Origin: Sipunculus nudus
Lineage: Eukaryota > Annelida > Sipuncula > Golfingiida > Sipunculidae
Reading direction: 5' to 3'
DNA: 64,000 nt
NCBI GenBank assembly: GCA_026874595.1
Contig: CM049309.1
Coordinates: 97,178,723-97,242,722, forward strand
Shown: positions 45,481 through 55,924 of the stretch, one piece after another
Layout: each line of letters starts with the position of its first letter
Position numbering within the stretch: the stretch's first letter is position 1
Position numbers and translations under genes: made by a program
The notes under the pieces: model-generated
Seen by the model: the letters and a program-made list of their open reading frames with translations, nothing else
Database searches by the model: none
What the model was told of the DNA's origin: nothing

Positions 45481-47806
45481 TTGTATCCCCAGACAAAGTC
45501 GGGGGATACAATGTTTTCATACCGGTCCCCCCGCCGCCACCGCCGCCGCCGCATATAAATCTTGTAGGCGCGATAACCCAAAAAATATTTCACAGAACTT
45601 TACCAAACTTGGTATATGTATAGATATGGGTAAGAGGACGAGGCCTATTTAAAATGAGGTCATGACCTTTACTAGGAGAGTGTCCTTGACCTTGAATATG
45701 TCCAGTTTTGGGGAAAATCACACAAATTCTTTAATATCTCAAGAAATCTTGCATGGATTTATCCCAAAATCAATTTGTTGGAAGATCATGGATAGGGTTG
45801 TCATGTTCCAGAAACTGGTGGCGCCACCTATTATTCTTTACTTGTTTTCGTGCCGTTTAATACCCCCAAAATTGCCACTTTACAGTACTGTGAGCATTAT
45901 AAGTCAAAAACTAACGGACAGATTATATTATGCATATACATAGGTATGGGTTATGGGATGATGTTTATTTAAATTGGGGTCATGACCTTTCCTATGAGAG
46001 TGGCCTTTACCTTTAATATTGCCATATATGGTGAAAATCACACACCTCTTATGATATCTCCGGTGTTGATAGCCATATGGATTTCAAACATGACTTATGT
46101 ATGGCCCACCACTAAAGTAAGAACCCTATAGGTTCTAGGGTCATGAGGTCATAGGTCAAGGTCACTGGACTGGCATCTTAAAAGATATTGGGGATGCATT
46201 TTAAGCCAAATTTTCATCCCAGGTCTTCCATCTTGAATATATAGCTCATTTGCCAATAGTGGATGATCCATATCAATTTTGGGGTCACAAGGCCAAAGGT
46301 CAAGGCCACAGGGGCTATCTGTCCAAAAATTAGTTTCTGGATGATAATTCCTGGTTTTATTGATGTATTGATTTCAAACTTGACTTATATATGTCCCATT
46401 GAAAAAGCAAGACTCCAGTTGATTTTGGGGTCATGAGGTCAAAGGTCAAGGTCACAGGACACATCTTTAAAAAGATTGCGGATGCATTTTCAGCCAAACA
46501 TTTCATCTCAGACCTTTCATCTTGCACATAGAGTTCATCTGCCAATAGAGGAAGACCCCTATCAATTTTGAGGTCACAAGGTCAAAGGTGAAGGTCACAT
46601 GAGCCATCTGTCCAAAAATTAGTTTCTGGATGATAATTCCTTCTTTTATTGATGTATGGATTTCAAACTTGACTTGTATTTGACCCATTGGAAAAGCAAG
46701 ACCAGAATTGATTTTGGGGTCATGAGGTCAAAGGTCAAGTTCACAGGAAACATCTTTAAAAAAATTGTGGATGCATTTTTAGCCAAACAATTCATCTCTG
46801 ATCTTTCATCTTGCACATATAGTTCACCTGCCAAGAGTGGAAGACCCCTATCAATTTTGAGGTCACAAGGTCAAAGGTGAAGGTCACAGGAGCCATCTGT
46901 TCAAAAATTAGTTTCTGGATGATAATTCCTGCTTTTATTAATGTATGGATTTCAAACTTGACTTGTATATGTCCCATTGGAAAAGCAAGACCCAAATTGA
47001 TTTTGGGGTCATGAGGTCAAATGTCAAGGTCACAGGAAACATCTTTAAAAAGATGTGGATGCATTTTCAGCCAAACATTTCATCTCAGATCTTTCATCTT
47101 GCACATATAGTTCACCTGCCAAGAGAGGAAGAACCATATCAATTTTAAGGTCACTAGGTCAAATGTGAAGGTCACAGGAGCCATCTGTCCAAAAATTAGT
47201 TTCTGGATGATAATTTCTTCTTTTATTGATGTATGGATTTCAAACTCGACTTGTATTTGACCCATTGGAAAAGCAAGACCAGAATTGATTTTGGTGTCAT
47301 GAGGTCAAAGGTCAAGGTCACAGGACACATCTTTAAAAAGATGTGGATGCATTTTCAGCAAAACATTTCATCTCAGATCTTTCATCTTGCACATATAGTT
47401 CACCTACCAAGAGAGGAAGAACCCTATCAATTTTGAGGTCACAAGGTCAAAGGTTAAGGTCACAGGAGCCATCTGTCCAAAAATTAGTTTCTGGATTATA
47501 ATTCCTGCTTTATTGATGTATAGATTTCAAACTTGACTTGTATATGTCCCATTGGAAAAGCAAGACCCGAATTGATTTTGGTGTCATGAGGTCAAAGGTC
47601 AAGGTCACAGGACACATCTTTAAAAAGATCAAGGTCACAGGACCAACATCTTCAACAAGATTGTGGATTGATAGATAGAAGAAACAATAAATATGCCAAG
47701 TGTCAGTATATGCTGCTAAAAATGGGGGCCTATTCTTAAAGGGGGGGGGGGGGGGGCTACTGTGTCTGGGGATACTCTGGCACCTGCGGTGCCAAGAAAT
47801 GTCTAG
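45481..47806 (+). mobile_element. HINE/pearl-like element with an internal 289-bp satellite
   Basis: 5' hairpin TTGTATCCCC agacaaagtc GGGGGATACAA (45481-45511), then a CCG-rich tract. At the 3' side GTGTCTGGGGATAC (47762-47775) is the inverse of the 5' GTATCCCCAGAC. A hairpin GGCACctgcgGTGCC (47779-47793) and AAGAAATGTCTAG end it at 47806. No target duplication is seen: the flanks are TTGATTTA and TTAAATG. The architecture equals Helentron-associated interspersed elements, and the tandem core recalls bivalve pearl elements. It sits behind the endonuclease of the relic. Confidence 0.75.
46190..47650 (+). repeat. 289-bp tandem satellite with AGGTCA clusters
   Basis: TTAGTTTCTGGATGATAATT recurs at about 46329, 46619, 46909, 47197 and 47486, giving periods of 288-290. 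Each unit has two clusters of AGGTCA-type half-sites, GAGGTCAAAGGTCAAGGTCA and GAGGTCACAAGGTCAAAGGT, about 145 bases apart. Several short open frames here on both strands are by-products of the repeat. Confidence 0.9.
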
Positions 47807-48040
47807 TTAAATGTGTATTTTTATACTCGCAAATCTCCACTTCCTTCTTCTGCAATTTACAACATCTGGTCATTCCCAATGCAATATTTTAGACACACAT
47901 TCTTGTACATATTTGAAATACTGATACTTCTATATTACTATTCCGCTCAACTACATAATAAATACAAAAAATTATATCTGTCAAAATGAAATCTTACAGA
48001 CCTACATACAACAATGGTGATACAATTATATCTGTCACAT
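47807..48040 (+). other. Putative 3' non-coding end of the Helentron-like relic
   Basis: AT-rich, no ORF. Its last 45 bases (AATGGTGATACAATTATATC then TGTCACAT) match the 3' end of the short family-1 element ending at 23640, which ties this region to family 1. Confidence 0.5.
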
Positions 48041-48075
48041 TCAGCTGAGCGCCTTGACCCATGGGTCCCTTGTTT

Positions 48076-48896
48076 CTACATGTGGTGTCTTTGTCATGTT
48101 TCAGATTTGATTCAAGGCAAAGTACACATTCCTCACATAAGTCACTTTCTGTATTGGCAGCACATTAGGTTCTCCAATTAAGCCTGCACAAAGTGGACCG
48201 TTATTGTTTTTGGTCAATTCTGTGACTGTGAGGATGTGTGTGTGATGATGTGTGTACACATTTCCCACATTCCTGTTTGGCAGGGGATCCAGTCCTCTGG
48301 AGATTTCCTAGTTAGGTGTGATAATGGTCTACCAGGACCAGCTCTAATTTATCCATGTTGCCCAGAAATAAATGTGTTTTTAAGGATTTTACAACTCATG
48401 GCTTTTCCAGTCACCCAGTTGAGATAACTTTTTCCAACTTGTTGTTACTATAGATACCTTAAAAGTTTAAGTGCATATAGAAAGTATTATACATTTATAA
48501 ATAGACCTTGTTGAGATTCAGAACTTCAGAGTCAATAAATATGTGTATTATGTAAATGCTTTGACCATGCTTTGGAGCCCCTTTCTATATATGAGACAAA
48601 ACATGCTCTTTTGTTGCAAGTACAATCATTATAGAAGAACAAAGTACACTAAAACAACATCACATGTTTTTGGAACTAAGAGAAAAGAATTTCTATGTGC
48701 TGGACAAGTTTATTAACAATATTTGCAAATTGGCTTTAGCATTAGATTTACATTTTCAATTGCATCAATATAACATAAACAGTTACCTTTTCTCTGTGTG
48801 CCAGGATTTAATATTTTTCTGTCATAGGAAAATTCATCTTGGATTCGTGACCCATAGTTCAACCTTGTTATATTGGTTTTATTGTATATTTAACAG
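48076..48896. other. Intron sequence before exon B
   Basis: No repeat family or coding motif recognised, except the polypyrimidine-poor acceptor TATATTTAACAG at its end. Confidence 0.5.
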
Positions 48897-49030
48897 TGCC
48901 ACCGAAACCAGATGAGTTTAGAGTTATTGGTGACAGGAAGGGAACAATAACAGCATACTGGAACAACAAAGATGTCCATCAGATATCCCTCTTTTGGTGT
49001 AAAGGTGTTTACAGCATAAGGGAATGTCAT
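48897..49030 (+). CDS. Exon B of the cytokine-receptor-like gene (first half of an FNIII domain)
   Basis: Acceptor TTTAACAG ends at 48896; donor CAT|GTAGGT starts at 49031. It enters in phase 1 and leaves in phase 0. The translation begins PPKPDEFRVIGDRKGTITAY then WNNKDVHQ and ISLFWCKGVYSIRECH. PPKP followed by strand A/B residues and a Trp is the usual FNIII start, and WC…C resembles the cysteine pattern of gp130-type FNIII domains. The last 30 bases are the founder unit of the 41-bp minisatellite that fills the following intron. Exon boundaries rest on phase agreement with exons A and C. Confidence 0.65.
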
Positions 49031-51032
49031 GTAGGTATATTAAAGGTGTTTACAGCATGAGGGAATGTCATGTAGGTATATTAAAGGTGTTTACAGCAAG
49101 AGGGAATGTCATGTAGGTATATTAAAGGTGTTTACAGCATGAGGGAGTATCATGTAGGTATATTAAAGGTGTTTACAGCATTGGGGAATGTCATGTAGGT
49201 ATATTAAAGGTGTTTACAGCATGAGGGAATGTCATGTAGGTATATTAAAGGTGTTACAGCATTGGGGAATGTCATGTTGGTATATTAAAGGTGTTACAGC
49301 ATGGAGTAATGTTATGTAGGTATATTAAAGGTGTTTACAGCATTGGGGAATGTCATGTAGGTACATTAAAGGTGTTACAGCATGAGGGAATGTCATGTAG
49401 GTATATTAAAGGTGTTACAGCATTGGGGAATGTCATGTAGGTATATTAAAGGTGTTTACAGCATGAGGGAATGTCATGTAGGTATATTAAAGGTGTTTAC
49501 AGCATGAGGGAATGTCATGTAGGTATATTAAAGGTGTTTACAGCATGAGGGAATGTCATGTAGGTATATTAAAGGTGTTTACAGCAAGAGGGAATGTCAT
49601 GCAGGTAAATTAATGGTGTTTACAGCATGAGGGAATGTCATGTAGGTATATTAAAGGTTTAACAGCATTGGGGAATGTCATGTAGGTATATTAAAGGTGT
49701 TTACAGCATGAGGGAATGTCATGTAGGTATATTAAAGGTGTTTACAGCATGAGGGAATGTTATGTAGGTATATTAAAGGTGTTTACAGCATGAGGGAATG
49801 TCATGTAGGTATATTAAAGGTGTTTACAGCATGAGGGAATGTAATGTAGGTATATTAAAGGTGTTTACAGCATGAGGGAATGTCATGTAGGTATATTAAA
49901 GGTTTAACAGCATTGGGGAATGTCATGTAGGTATATTAAAGGTGTTACAGCATGGAGTAATGTTATGTAGGTATATTAAAGGTGTTACAGCATGAGGGAA
50001 TGTCATGTAGGTATATTAGAGGTGTTACAGCATGAGGGAATGTCATGTAGGTATATTAAAGGTGTTTACAGCATTAGGGAATGTCATGTAGGTATATTAA
50101 AGGCGTTTTCAGCATGAGGGAATGTCATGTAGGTATATTAAAGTAGTAACAGCATGAGGGAATGTTATGTAGGTATATTAAAGGTGTTTACAGCATGAGG
50201 GAATGTCATGTAGGTATATTAAAGTAGTTACAGCATGAGGGAATGTCATGTAGGTATTCTAAAGGTGTTACAGCATGAGGGAATGTCATGTAGGTATACT
50301 AAAGGTGTTAACAGCATGAGGGAGTATCATTTAGGTATATTAAAGGTGTTTACAGCATGAGGGAATGTCATGTAGGTATATTAAAGTAGTTACAGCATGA
50401 GGGAATGTTATGTAGGTATATTAAAGGTGTTTACAGCATGAGGGAATGTCATGTAGGTATATTAAAGTAGTTACAGCATGAGGGAATGTCATGTAGGTAT
50501 TCTAAAGGTGTTTACAGCATGAGGGAATGTCATGTAGGTATATTAAAGGTGTTTACAGCATTGGGGAATGTCATGAAGGTATATTAAAGGTGTTTACAGC
50601 ATGAGGGAATGTCATGTAGGTATATTAAAGGTGTTACAGCATGAGGGAATGTCATGTAGGTATATTAAAGGTGTTTACAGCATGAGGGAATGTCATGTAG
50701 GTATATTAAAGGTGTTTACAGCATGAGGGAATGTCATGTAGGTATATTAAAGGTGTTACAGCATGAGGGAATGTCATGTAGGTATATTAAAGGTGTTACA
50801 GCATGAGGGAATGTCATGTAGGTATATTAAAGGTGTTACAGCATGAGGGAATGTCATGTAGGTATATTAAAGGTGTTTACAGCATGAGGGAGTATCATGT
50901 AGGTATATTAAAGGTGTTTACAGCATGAGAGAATGTCATGTAGGTATATTAAAGGTGTTTACAGCATGAGAGAATGTCACGTAGGTATATTAAAGGTGTT
51001 TACAGCATGGTGAAATGTCATGTAGGTATATT
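49001..51032 (+). repeat. 41-bp minisatellite (about 50 units) made from the exon B end plus its splice donor
   Basis: Unit: AAAGGTGTTTACAGCATGAG followed by GGAATGTCATGTAGGTATATT, 41 bp with 40-bp variants lacking one T. The first unit (49001-49041) spans the exon B end and its GTAGGTATATT donor. It differs from most later units by ATAAGG instead of ATGAGG. Nearly all later units keep CATGTAGGTA. Homogeneity is high, implying recent expansion. Confidence 0.95.
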
Positions 51033-51384
51033 ATCTTTGCATCTAAATGCAGAGCTGGCAGCCAGCAATCATGCATATGCACCTGGGTTGAATATGAAAC
51101 ATTTGTTTCTTTTTTTATGCAAGTGTAACTAATCCTGACCGAATTTTTCATTAAGACTCAGAAAAGGTTCCCATGAAGATTAACATAGTAACATTAGAAT
51201 TCAAGACTAAATGTGACTGACAGTGTGGGGGACCTCTTTGGCATCAATACATACCAGTAAATATGCAACTGCTCTATCTGTCATACAGGATGCCATTAAG
51301 ACCACCACCTTTTATTTCTTTTGAAGTGCACATTTTGTGTTTTCATAATGCAGAAAAGACCCCAAAAAGTGCTTCAAAGTGAAC

Positions 51385-51838
51385 CATAAAAGTTGAAGGA
51401 TGTATAACGTCAACTAAGAGTATGGCCTAGAGTGTACCATGAAAGTTGATGGATGTATAATGCCAAATAAGAGTATGGCCTAGAGTGTACCATGAAAGTT
51501 GATGGATGTATAATGCCAAATAAGAGTATGGCCTAGAGTGTACCATGAAAGTTGATGGATGTATAATGCCAAATAAGAGTATGGCCTGGAGTGTACCATG
51601 AAAGTTGATGGATGTATAATGCCAAATAAGAGTATGGCCTAGAGTGTACCATGAAAGTTGATGGATGTATAATGCCAAATAAGAGTATGGCCTGGAGTGT
51701 ACCATGAAAGTTGATGGATGTATAATGCCAAATAAGAGTATGGCCTGGAGTGTACCATGAAAGTTGATGGATGTATAATGCCAAATAAGAGTATGGCCTA
51801 GAGTGTACCATGAAAGTTGATGGATGTATAATGCCATT
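51385..51838 (+). repeat. 53-bp minisatellite, about nine units, next to the exon C acceptor
   Basis: ACCATGAAAGTTGATGGATG then TATAATGCCAAATAAGAGTA and TGGCCTAGAGTGT, with units at 51436, 51489, 51542, 51595, 51648, 51701, 51754 and 51807, plus a diverged first unit near 51383. The units are almost identical (A/G at one site). The array ends 18 bases before the exon C acceptor. Because three units equal 159 bases, an artificial minus-strand open frame runs through it. Confidence 0.95.
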
Positions 51839-51856
51839 CATTGCTCTGCTTCACAG

Positions 51857-52094
51857 GTTCACTACCTTCCCATGAATATTAATTTGACCCTGTGGCCTCC
51901 AAATGGTTTGACATTTTTATTCCAGGGGGAGCTGTCTAAGAAAACAGTGCCCTCTGGTGAGCAAAATGTGACTTTGGTTCAGCTGGAGGATTATGATCAG
52001 TACATATTTGGTGCTGCCATGGAAGTGGTGAAAGAAAACCAGGTGAAGAGTGGTGGAATTCTTTGGGGAAATTGCACCTACCAGAAGGAAGAGG
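51857..52094 (+). CDS. Exon C of the cytokine-receptor-like gene (second half of an FNIII domain)
   Basis: Acceptor CTCTGCTTCACAG ends at 51856; donor GAGG|GTAAGA starts at 52095; phase 0 in, phase 1 out, as in exon A. The 79 codons read VHYLPMNINLTLWPPNGLTF, LVQLEDYDQYIFGAAMEVV and SGGILWGNCTYQKEEG: FNIII strands C' to G, with the tyrosine-corner-like YDQYIFG. There are three sequons (NLT, NVT, NCT). SGGxxWGNC resembles the final strand of Domeless/gp130-like domains. The next exon, which should begin in phase 1, was not found in the rest of the window. Confidence 0.7.
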
Positions 52095-52109
52095 GTAAGA
52101 TTTAGATAT

Positions 52110-52305
52110 TAATCAAGTCTTAGTTGTGTTCATTACTATTAGTACTATAATGTTAGTCTTGGTTATGTTAAGTACTATTAATATTATAATGTAAGTCTTG
52201 GTTGCATTTAGTAATATTAATACTTTAATATTAGTCTTGGTTGCGTACAGTATGATTAATACTATTTTATTAGTCTTGGGTGTGTTCAGTACCATTAATA
52301 CTCCT
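52110..52305 (+). repeat. 39-bp minisatellite, five units
   Basis: AGTCTTGGTT-started units at about 52115, 52155, 52194, 52233 and 52272, with the rest (GTGTT..GTACTATTAATA) diverged. A 13-codon periodic frame on the minus strand is a by-product. Confidence 0.8.
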
Positions 52306-53099
52306 TATCAAAAATTTTTATAAGTGTCATATATGTGAAAGTTATATGTGCCATATAAGTGCCTTATATCTCCCCTTATTACCCCCATATATTTCACATA
52401 TATGGCAAATATACAGATTTTATATGCAAATGAGGTAAGAGCCATATATGTCACTTGAAGACACTTGATGTCATTTTAGGGAATGAATCTTGGAAGGAGA
52501 TATACACCATGGCCCACTCTAAATCCTTTTCAGACCCCTCTTGTAATTCCTGTAAAAACAAATGTTGCCAGTTTAAGTATACAGATTGTTACAGGTATCT
52601 GTTTTATTGTGCGCATGAGTGTTACATGTGTCTGTTGACATTCTGATTCATTTGGCGCAGGCATAGTTCTTTGCTATGGGAACCTCGCTTGTTTGGCGTT
52701 GGCTCGCATGTGGGGTCTGAAGCGTAGAGAGACAGTGTTCTTTTGTGTTCTAGATGTTTCAGGTCTGTTCATATGCATGTGTATTGTTCTTTGGAATTTT
52801 CCATTTCAAGAATTTTCAGGTGAGAAGCTATAAATTTGGGGCTGTGTTTAGAGCCGGCAGAAAGGAAAATACCAGTTAGTGTTACTTTCTCATCAGTTTT
52901 GGGACCTTACCAATATCGCATATAAGTTGAGTATGAATTTTCAGGGTAAATATCAGGTTAAAATTTTTACAAGCCATTCTGGAGGTTAAAACAGGTCTAA
53001 AGCAGCATACATGACCATCTAGAGTAGTGTGACAGGCCACTGGGGAAAGGTGAATTGTATGGCTGGCCACTTGTTTTTGACATTCATACCACTCCAATT
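52306..53099. other. Intron sequence, no supported exon
   Basis: An acceptor-like TTTTAG at about 52480 precedes 'GNESWKEIYTMAHSKSFSDP', cysteine-rich and open for 60 residues, but it does not look like an FNIII start. 52320-52450 is rich in CATATATG-type palindromes. Confidence 0.4.
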
Positions 53100-55924
53100 T
53101 TTTTAGCTCAGCTGACTATAAGTCACCTGAGTTATAGTCGTTGTCCATTGTCTGTCGTCCATCCATCCGTAGATGTTGCACGTTTTGAAACCGTTAGACC
53201 TAGGAATCAAAAATTCTGCATAATGTTAGATGTCCCCAAGATCTCCTACCAAGCCGAAAACTGGGTCTTTGTGACTTCGTTCCTTTGAGAAATTATGGAA
53301 AATCCTCAATTTTTTATTAAAAACCTATTTTCACACTTCAGGACTGCCTAATATCAAAACCAATCATCTGTTTTTCCTCATATTTACCATAAATATTCCT
53401 CTATATAGTTCCTATGCACATGCCAGAAATTTGGTCTGTATTATATAATTTAAAAAAGTTATGGGCCCAAACATGATGCATTTTGTAAAAAATCAGGACA
53501 GATATTTGATCACTTAACACAAAACATGTTAAAGCTATGGGCTTTTTTCCAGTAATATAACTTTAATTTATCAAAATTAAATTGTATACCCAAAATTAGA
53601 TCAAAATCTGTTAAATTTTTTAAAATATTAACAAAAATAAAAAGTTGGTACCTTAAATTTTGCCCACCTTTGACCATGGCACATTTTTTTCCTGTAAGTA
53701 CTGTGGATCTAATTTCCACAGCATGTACAAATAAGGATTTAATCTGTAAAAATCTGAAATTTGAAAATAAAAGCTGCAAAATTAGGCTAGTTATGGAATT
53801 TTTTTGGAGGCTCTTGTTGTATTCCCTTACATTGTCAAGTAGTCCACTGTGGTCACTGTTGGTCATTCAGTGCAGCACTCTATGCTCCCAAGGTTGTTGG
53901 CATAATGTTCGATGTCCCAAAGATCTCCTACCAAGCTGAAAACGGGGTCTTTGCGACTTTGATCCTTTGAGAAATTAAGTAAAAACCCCAACTTTTTATT
54001 AAAAACCTATTTTCACATTTCAGGACAGCCTAACTACAAAACCACTCACCTGTTTTTCCTTATATTTACCATAAATATTCCTCTATATAGTTCCTATGTA
54101 CATGCCAGAAATTAGGTCTGTATTGTATGATTTTAAAAAAAGTTATGGGCTCAAACATAATGCATTTTGGAAAATCAGGAAAGATATTTGATCACTTAAC
54201 ACAAAACATTTTAAAGCTATGGACTTTTTTTCCAGTAATATATCTTTAATTAATCAAAATTAAATTGTATACCCAAAATTAGATCAAAATCTGTTAAATT
54301 TTTTAAAATATTAGCAAAAATAAAAAAATGGAACCTTAAATTTTGCCTAAATTTGACCATGGCACGTTTTTTTCTTATAAGTACATTTGATTTAATTTTC
54401 ACAGCCGGTTTACATATGGATTTAATCTGATGAATTTTGAATTTGAAAGTATAAGCTTAAAAAATAGCCTAGCTATTGAAGTTTTTTAGAAGCCTTAATG
54501 TATTTGTATTTTCTAGCATCATGACCCTACTTTTGTTTACCTGGTAATAAAAAATTAGCATAATGTTAGATTTTATTGTAAATATTCGTATTCTTCCATA
54601 CATTTCCTATGTACATACCAAAATTTAGGTCAGTATTGCATAATATGTTGAAGTTATAGGCCCAAACCTAATGCACCTTGTAAAAAAATCAGGATATATA
54701 TTTACTCACTTAACATAAGAATGGCTGAGACTTTTTTTCAGGAATATAACATCATTTAATCAAGATTGAATTGTAAACTGAAAATTAGATCTGAAATTTG
54801 CAATTTTTTAAAGTTATTAGCATAAATATAAAATCAGTACCTGAAATTTTGCCCAACTTTGGCCACGGCACGATTTTTTCCTGTAAGTACTGTGGATGTT
54901 ATTTTCACAGCATGTATGCATAAGGATTTAATCTGTTAAAATCTGAAATTTGAAAAATAAAAGCTGCATAATTAGGCTAGTTATTGAATTTTTTTGGAGG
55001 CTCTTGTTGTATTCCCTTACATTGTCAAGCAGTCCACTGAGGTCACTGTAGGTCATTAAGTGCAACTCTCTATGGTCCCCAAGCCCTCTCTCTTGTTGAG
55101 CTTGATCAGGCTGCCAGCATAAATACCACAGGGAGCCTTTCTCTCTCCCCCCCCCCCCCCTCCACCCCATTCTGTTGACAGACCTGTACTCTAAACAAGA
55201 TGATTCTTATAATTTCACATTTTTTCAACGATGAACAGTAACCACAGAGACCCCTCCCTGATCCACCGCTTCGATACACAGGACTTATATACAAGACAAA
55301 GCTTATAATTTTAATGTTAAAAAAATTCTTTTTGTTGAGACTTGGAAAATTTTGATTTTTTTTTTAAAGAAAAAAATGTTCAGGAATTTAATCCTAATAT
55401 TCAAATATGGTAAAATATAAGGACTTAATGTAAGTGCTAACTGACAAGATTTAAGATGATATAAACACTTGGTAGCATTTCATTCATATCTCTTAAAGTT
55501 GGCGGGGCCTAGGTGTGAATAACACTGTTAAACCTAGTTTTTAAAATTATGAATATTGGTCAAACTTTGTGGGATTAATTTTTAACTCATATGGCCATAT
55601 ATTTAACTTTTGAAAACTTAATTACCTTCACACATTTGTTTATGAAATGGAACTTTTATATGACACTTACCGTAGGCCCATTTTTCCCCCTTGGTGCATC
55701 ACTAAATGGTTTCAGGCCAAAGGTTTCATTTATTACACAGTCCATATGCTTTAGCTCATGTCCATTTTTCTATAATTTACAGAGTTTCATTTAAGCTGGG
55801 CCATTTTCTCTTAGCTTTTCAAATGGTAATATACATGGAAAAACCATAAGAAATAAAAACATTTTGCAGTTACTAATATTTTCCAAAATTCAGCTGAGCG
55901 ACGTAACCCATGGGTCCCTTGTTT
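53100..55924 (+). mobile_element. Long family-1 element with internal duplications
   Basis: 5' end TTTTAGCTCAGCTGACTATA at 53101; 3' end CAGCTGAGCGACGTAACCCA then TGGGTCCCTTGTTT at 55891-55924. The interior unit (GATCTCCTACCAAGC(C/T)GAAAAC … TTTGCCCA … GGAGGCTCTTGTTGTATTCC) occurs at 53235-53835 and 53900-54480, with a partial copy at 54540-55030. A C12 run is at 55147. No ORF. Confidence 0.7.

Larger units (their letters stand above)
39679..48075 (+). mobile_element. Composite Helentron-like relic bounded by family-1 ends
   Basis: The 5' end TTAGCTCAGCTGACTATAAG with its hairpin is at 39681. The 3' end, TCAGCTGAGC then GACCCATGGGTC and CCTTGTTT, is at 48041-48075. Between them on the same strand lie a Pif1-type helicase and an AP endonuclease, the C-terminal modules of Helentron (Helitron2) proteins. 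Three later insertions are recognisable (40442-41454, 43052-44180, 45481-47806). The Rep nuclease that should precede the helicase is absent. Alternatively, the coding part may have inserted independently into a family-1 copy at about 41960, where the family-1 interior stops. Confidence 0.55.
27583..48896 (+). other. Inferred 21.3-kb intron between exons A and B
   Basis: It starts with GTAAGT and ends TATATTTAACAG. Phase 1 at both sides allows direct joining. It holds family 1, 2 and 3 repeats, minisatellites and the Helentron-like relic. I found no additional exon with a sensible FNIII sequence in it, and none is needed: exon A completes one FNIII domain and exon B starts the next. 27583-28054 itself holds nothing recognisable. 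Confidence 0.55.

Noticed and set aside
46357-47436. Several 60-77 residue open frames on both strands with near-identical peptides
   Set aside because: They repeat with the 289-bp satellite and overlap each other. They are by-products of the tandem repeat.
49001-51032. CRISPR-like regular repeats
   Set aside because: Units are contiguous with no unique spacers, and the founder unit is an exon-intron boundary in eukaryotic DNA. It is a minisatellite.
51427-51841. Long minus-strand open frames encoding a repeated HQLSWYTLGHTLIWHYTSIN-type peptide
   Set aside because: They arise because three 53-bp units are 159 bases, a multiple of three, so any stop-free frame stays open. No start context or neighbouring exons.
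52113-52295. Minus-strand frame with a 13-residue periodic ATKTNI-type peptide
   Set aside because: A by-product of the 39-bp minisatellite, which is a multiple of three.
52494-52514. AAGGAGATATACACCATGG resembles a bacterial expression-vector ribosome-binding site
   Set aside because: It differs by a two-base insertion from the vector sequence, and there is no vector sequence on either side. Chance similarity.
52480-52625. Possible next exon (GNESWKEIYTMAHS and a cysteine-rich tail) with TTTTAG acceptor and ACAG|GTATCT donor
   Set aside because: The phase could fit, but the sequence does not look like the start of an FNIII domain or any domain I recognise. Kept as uncertain.
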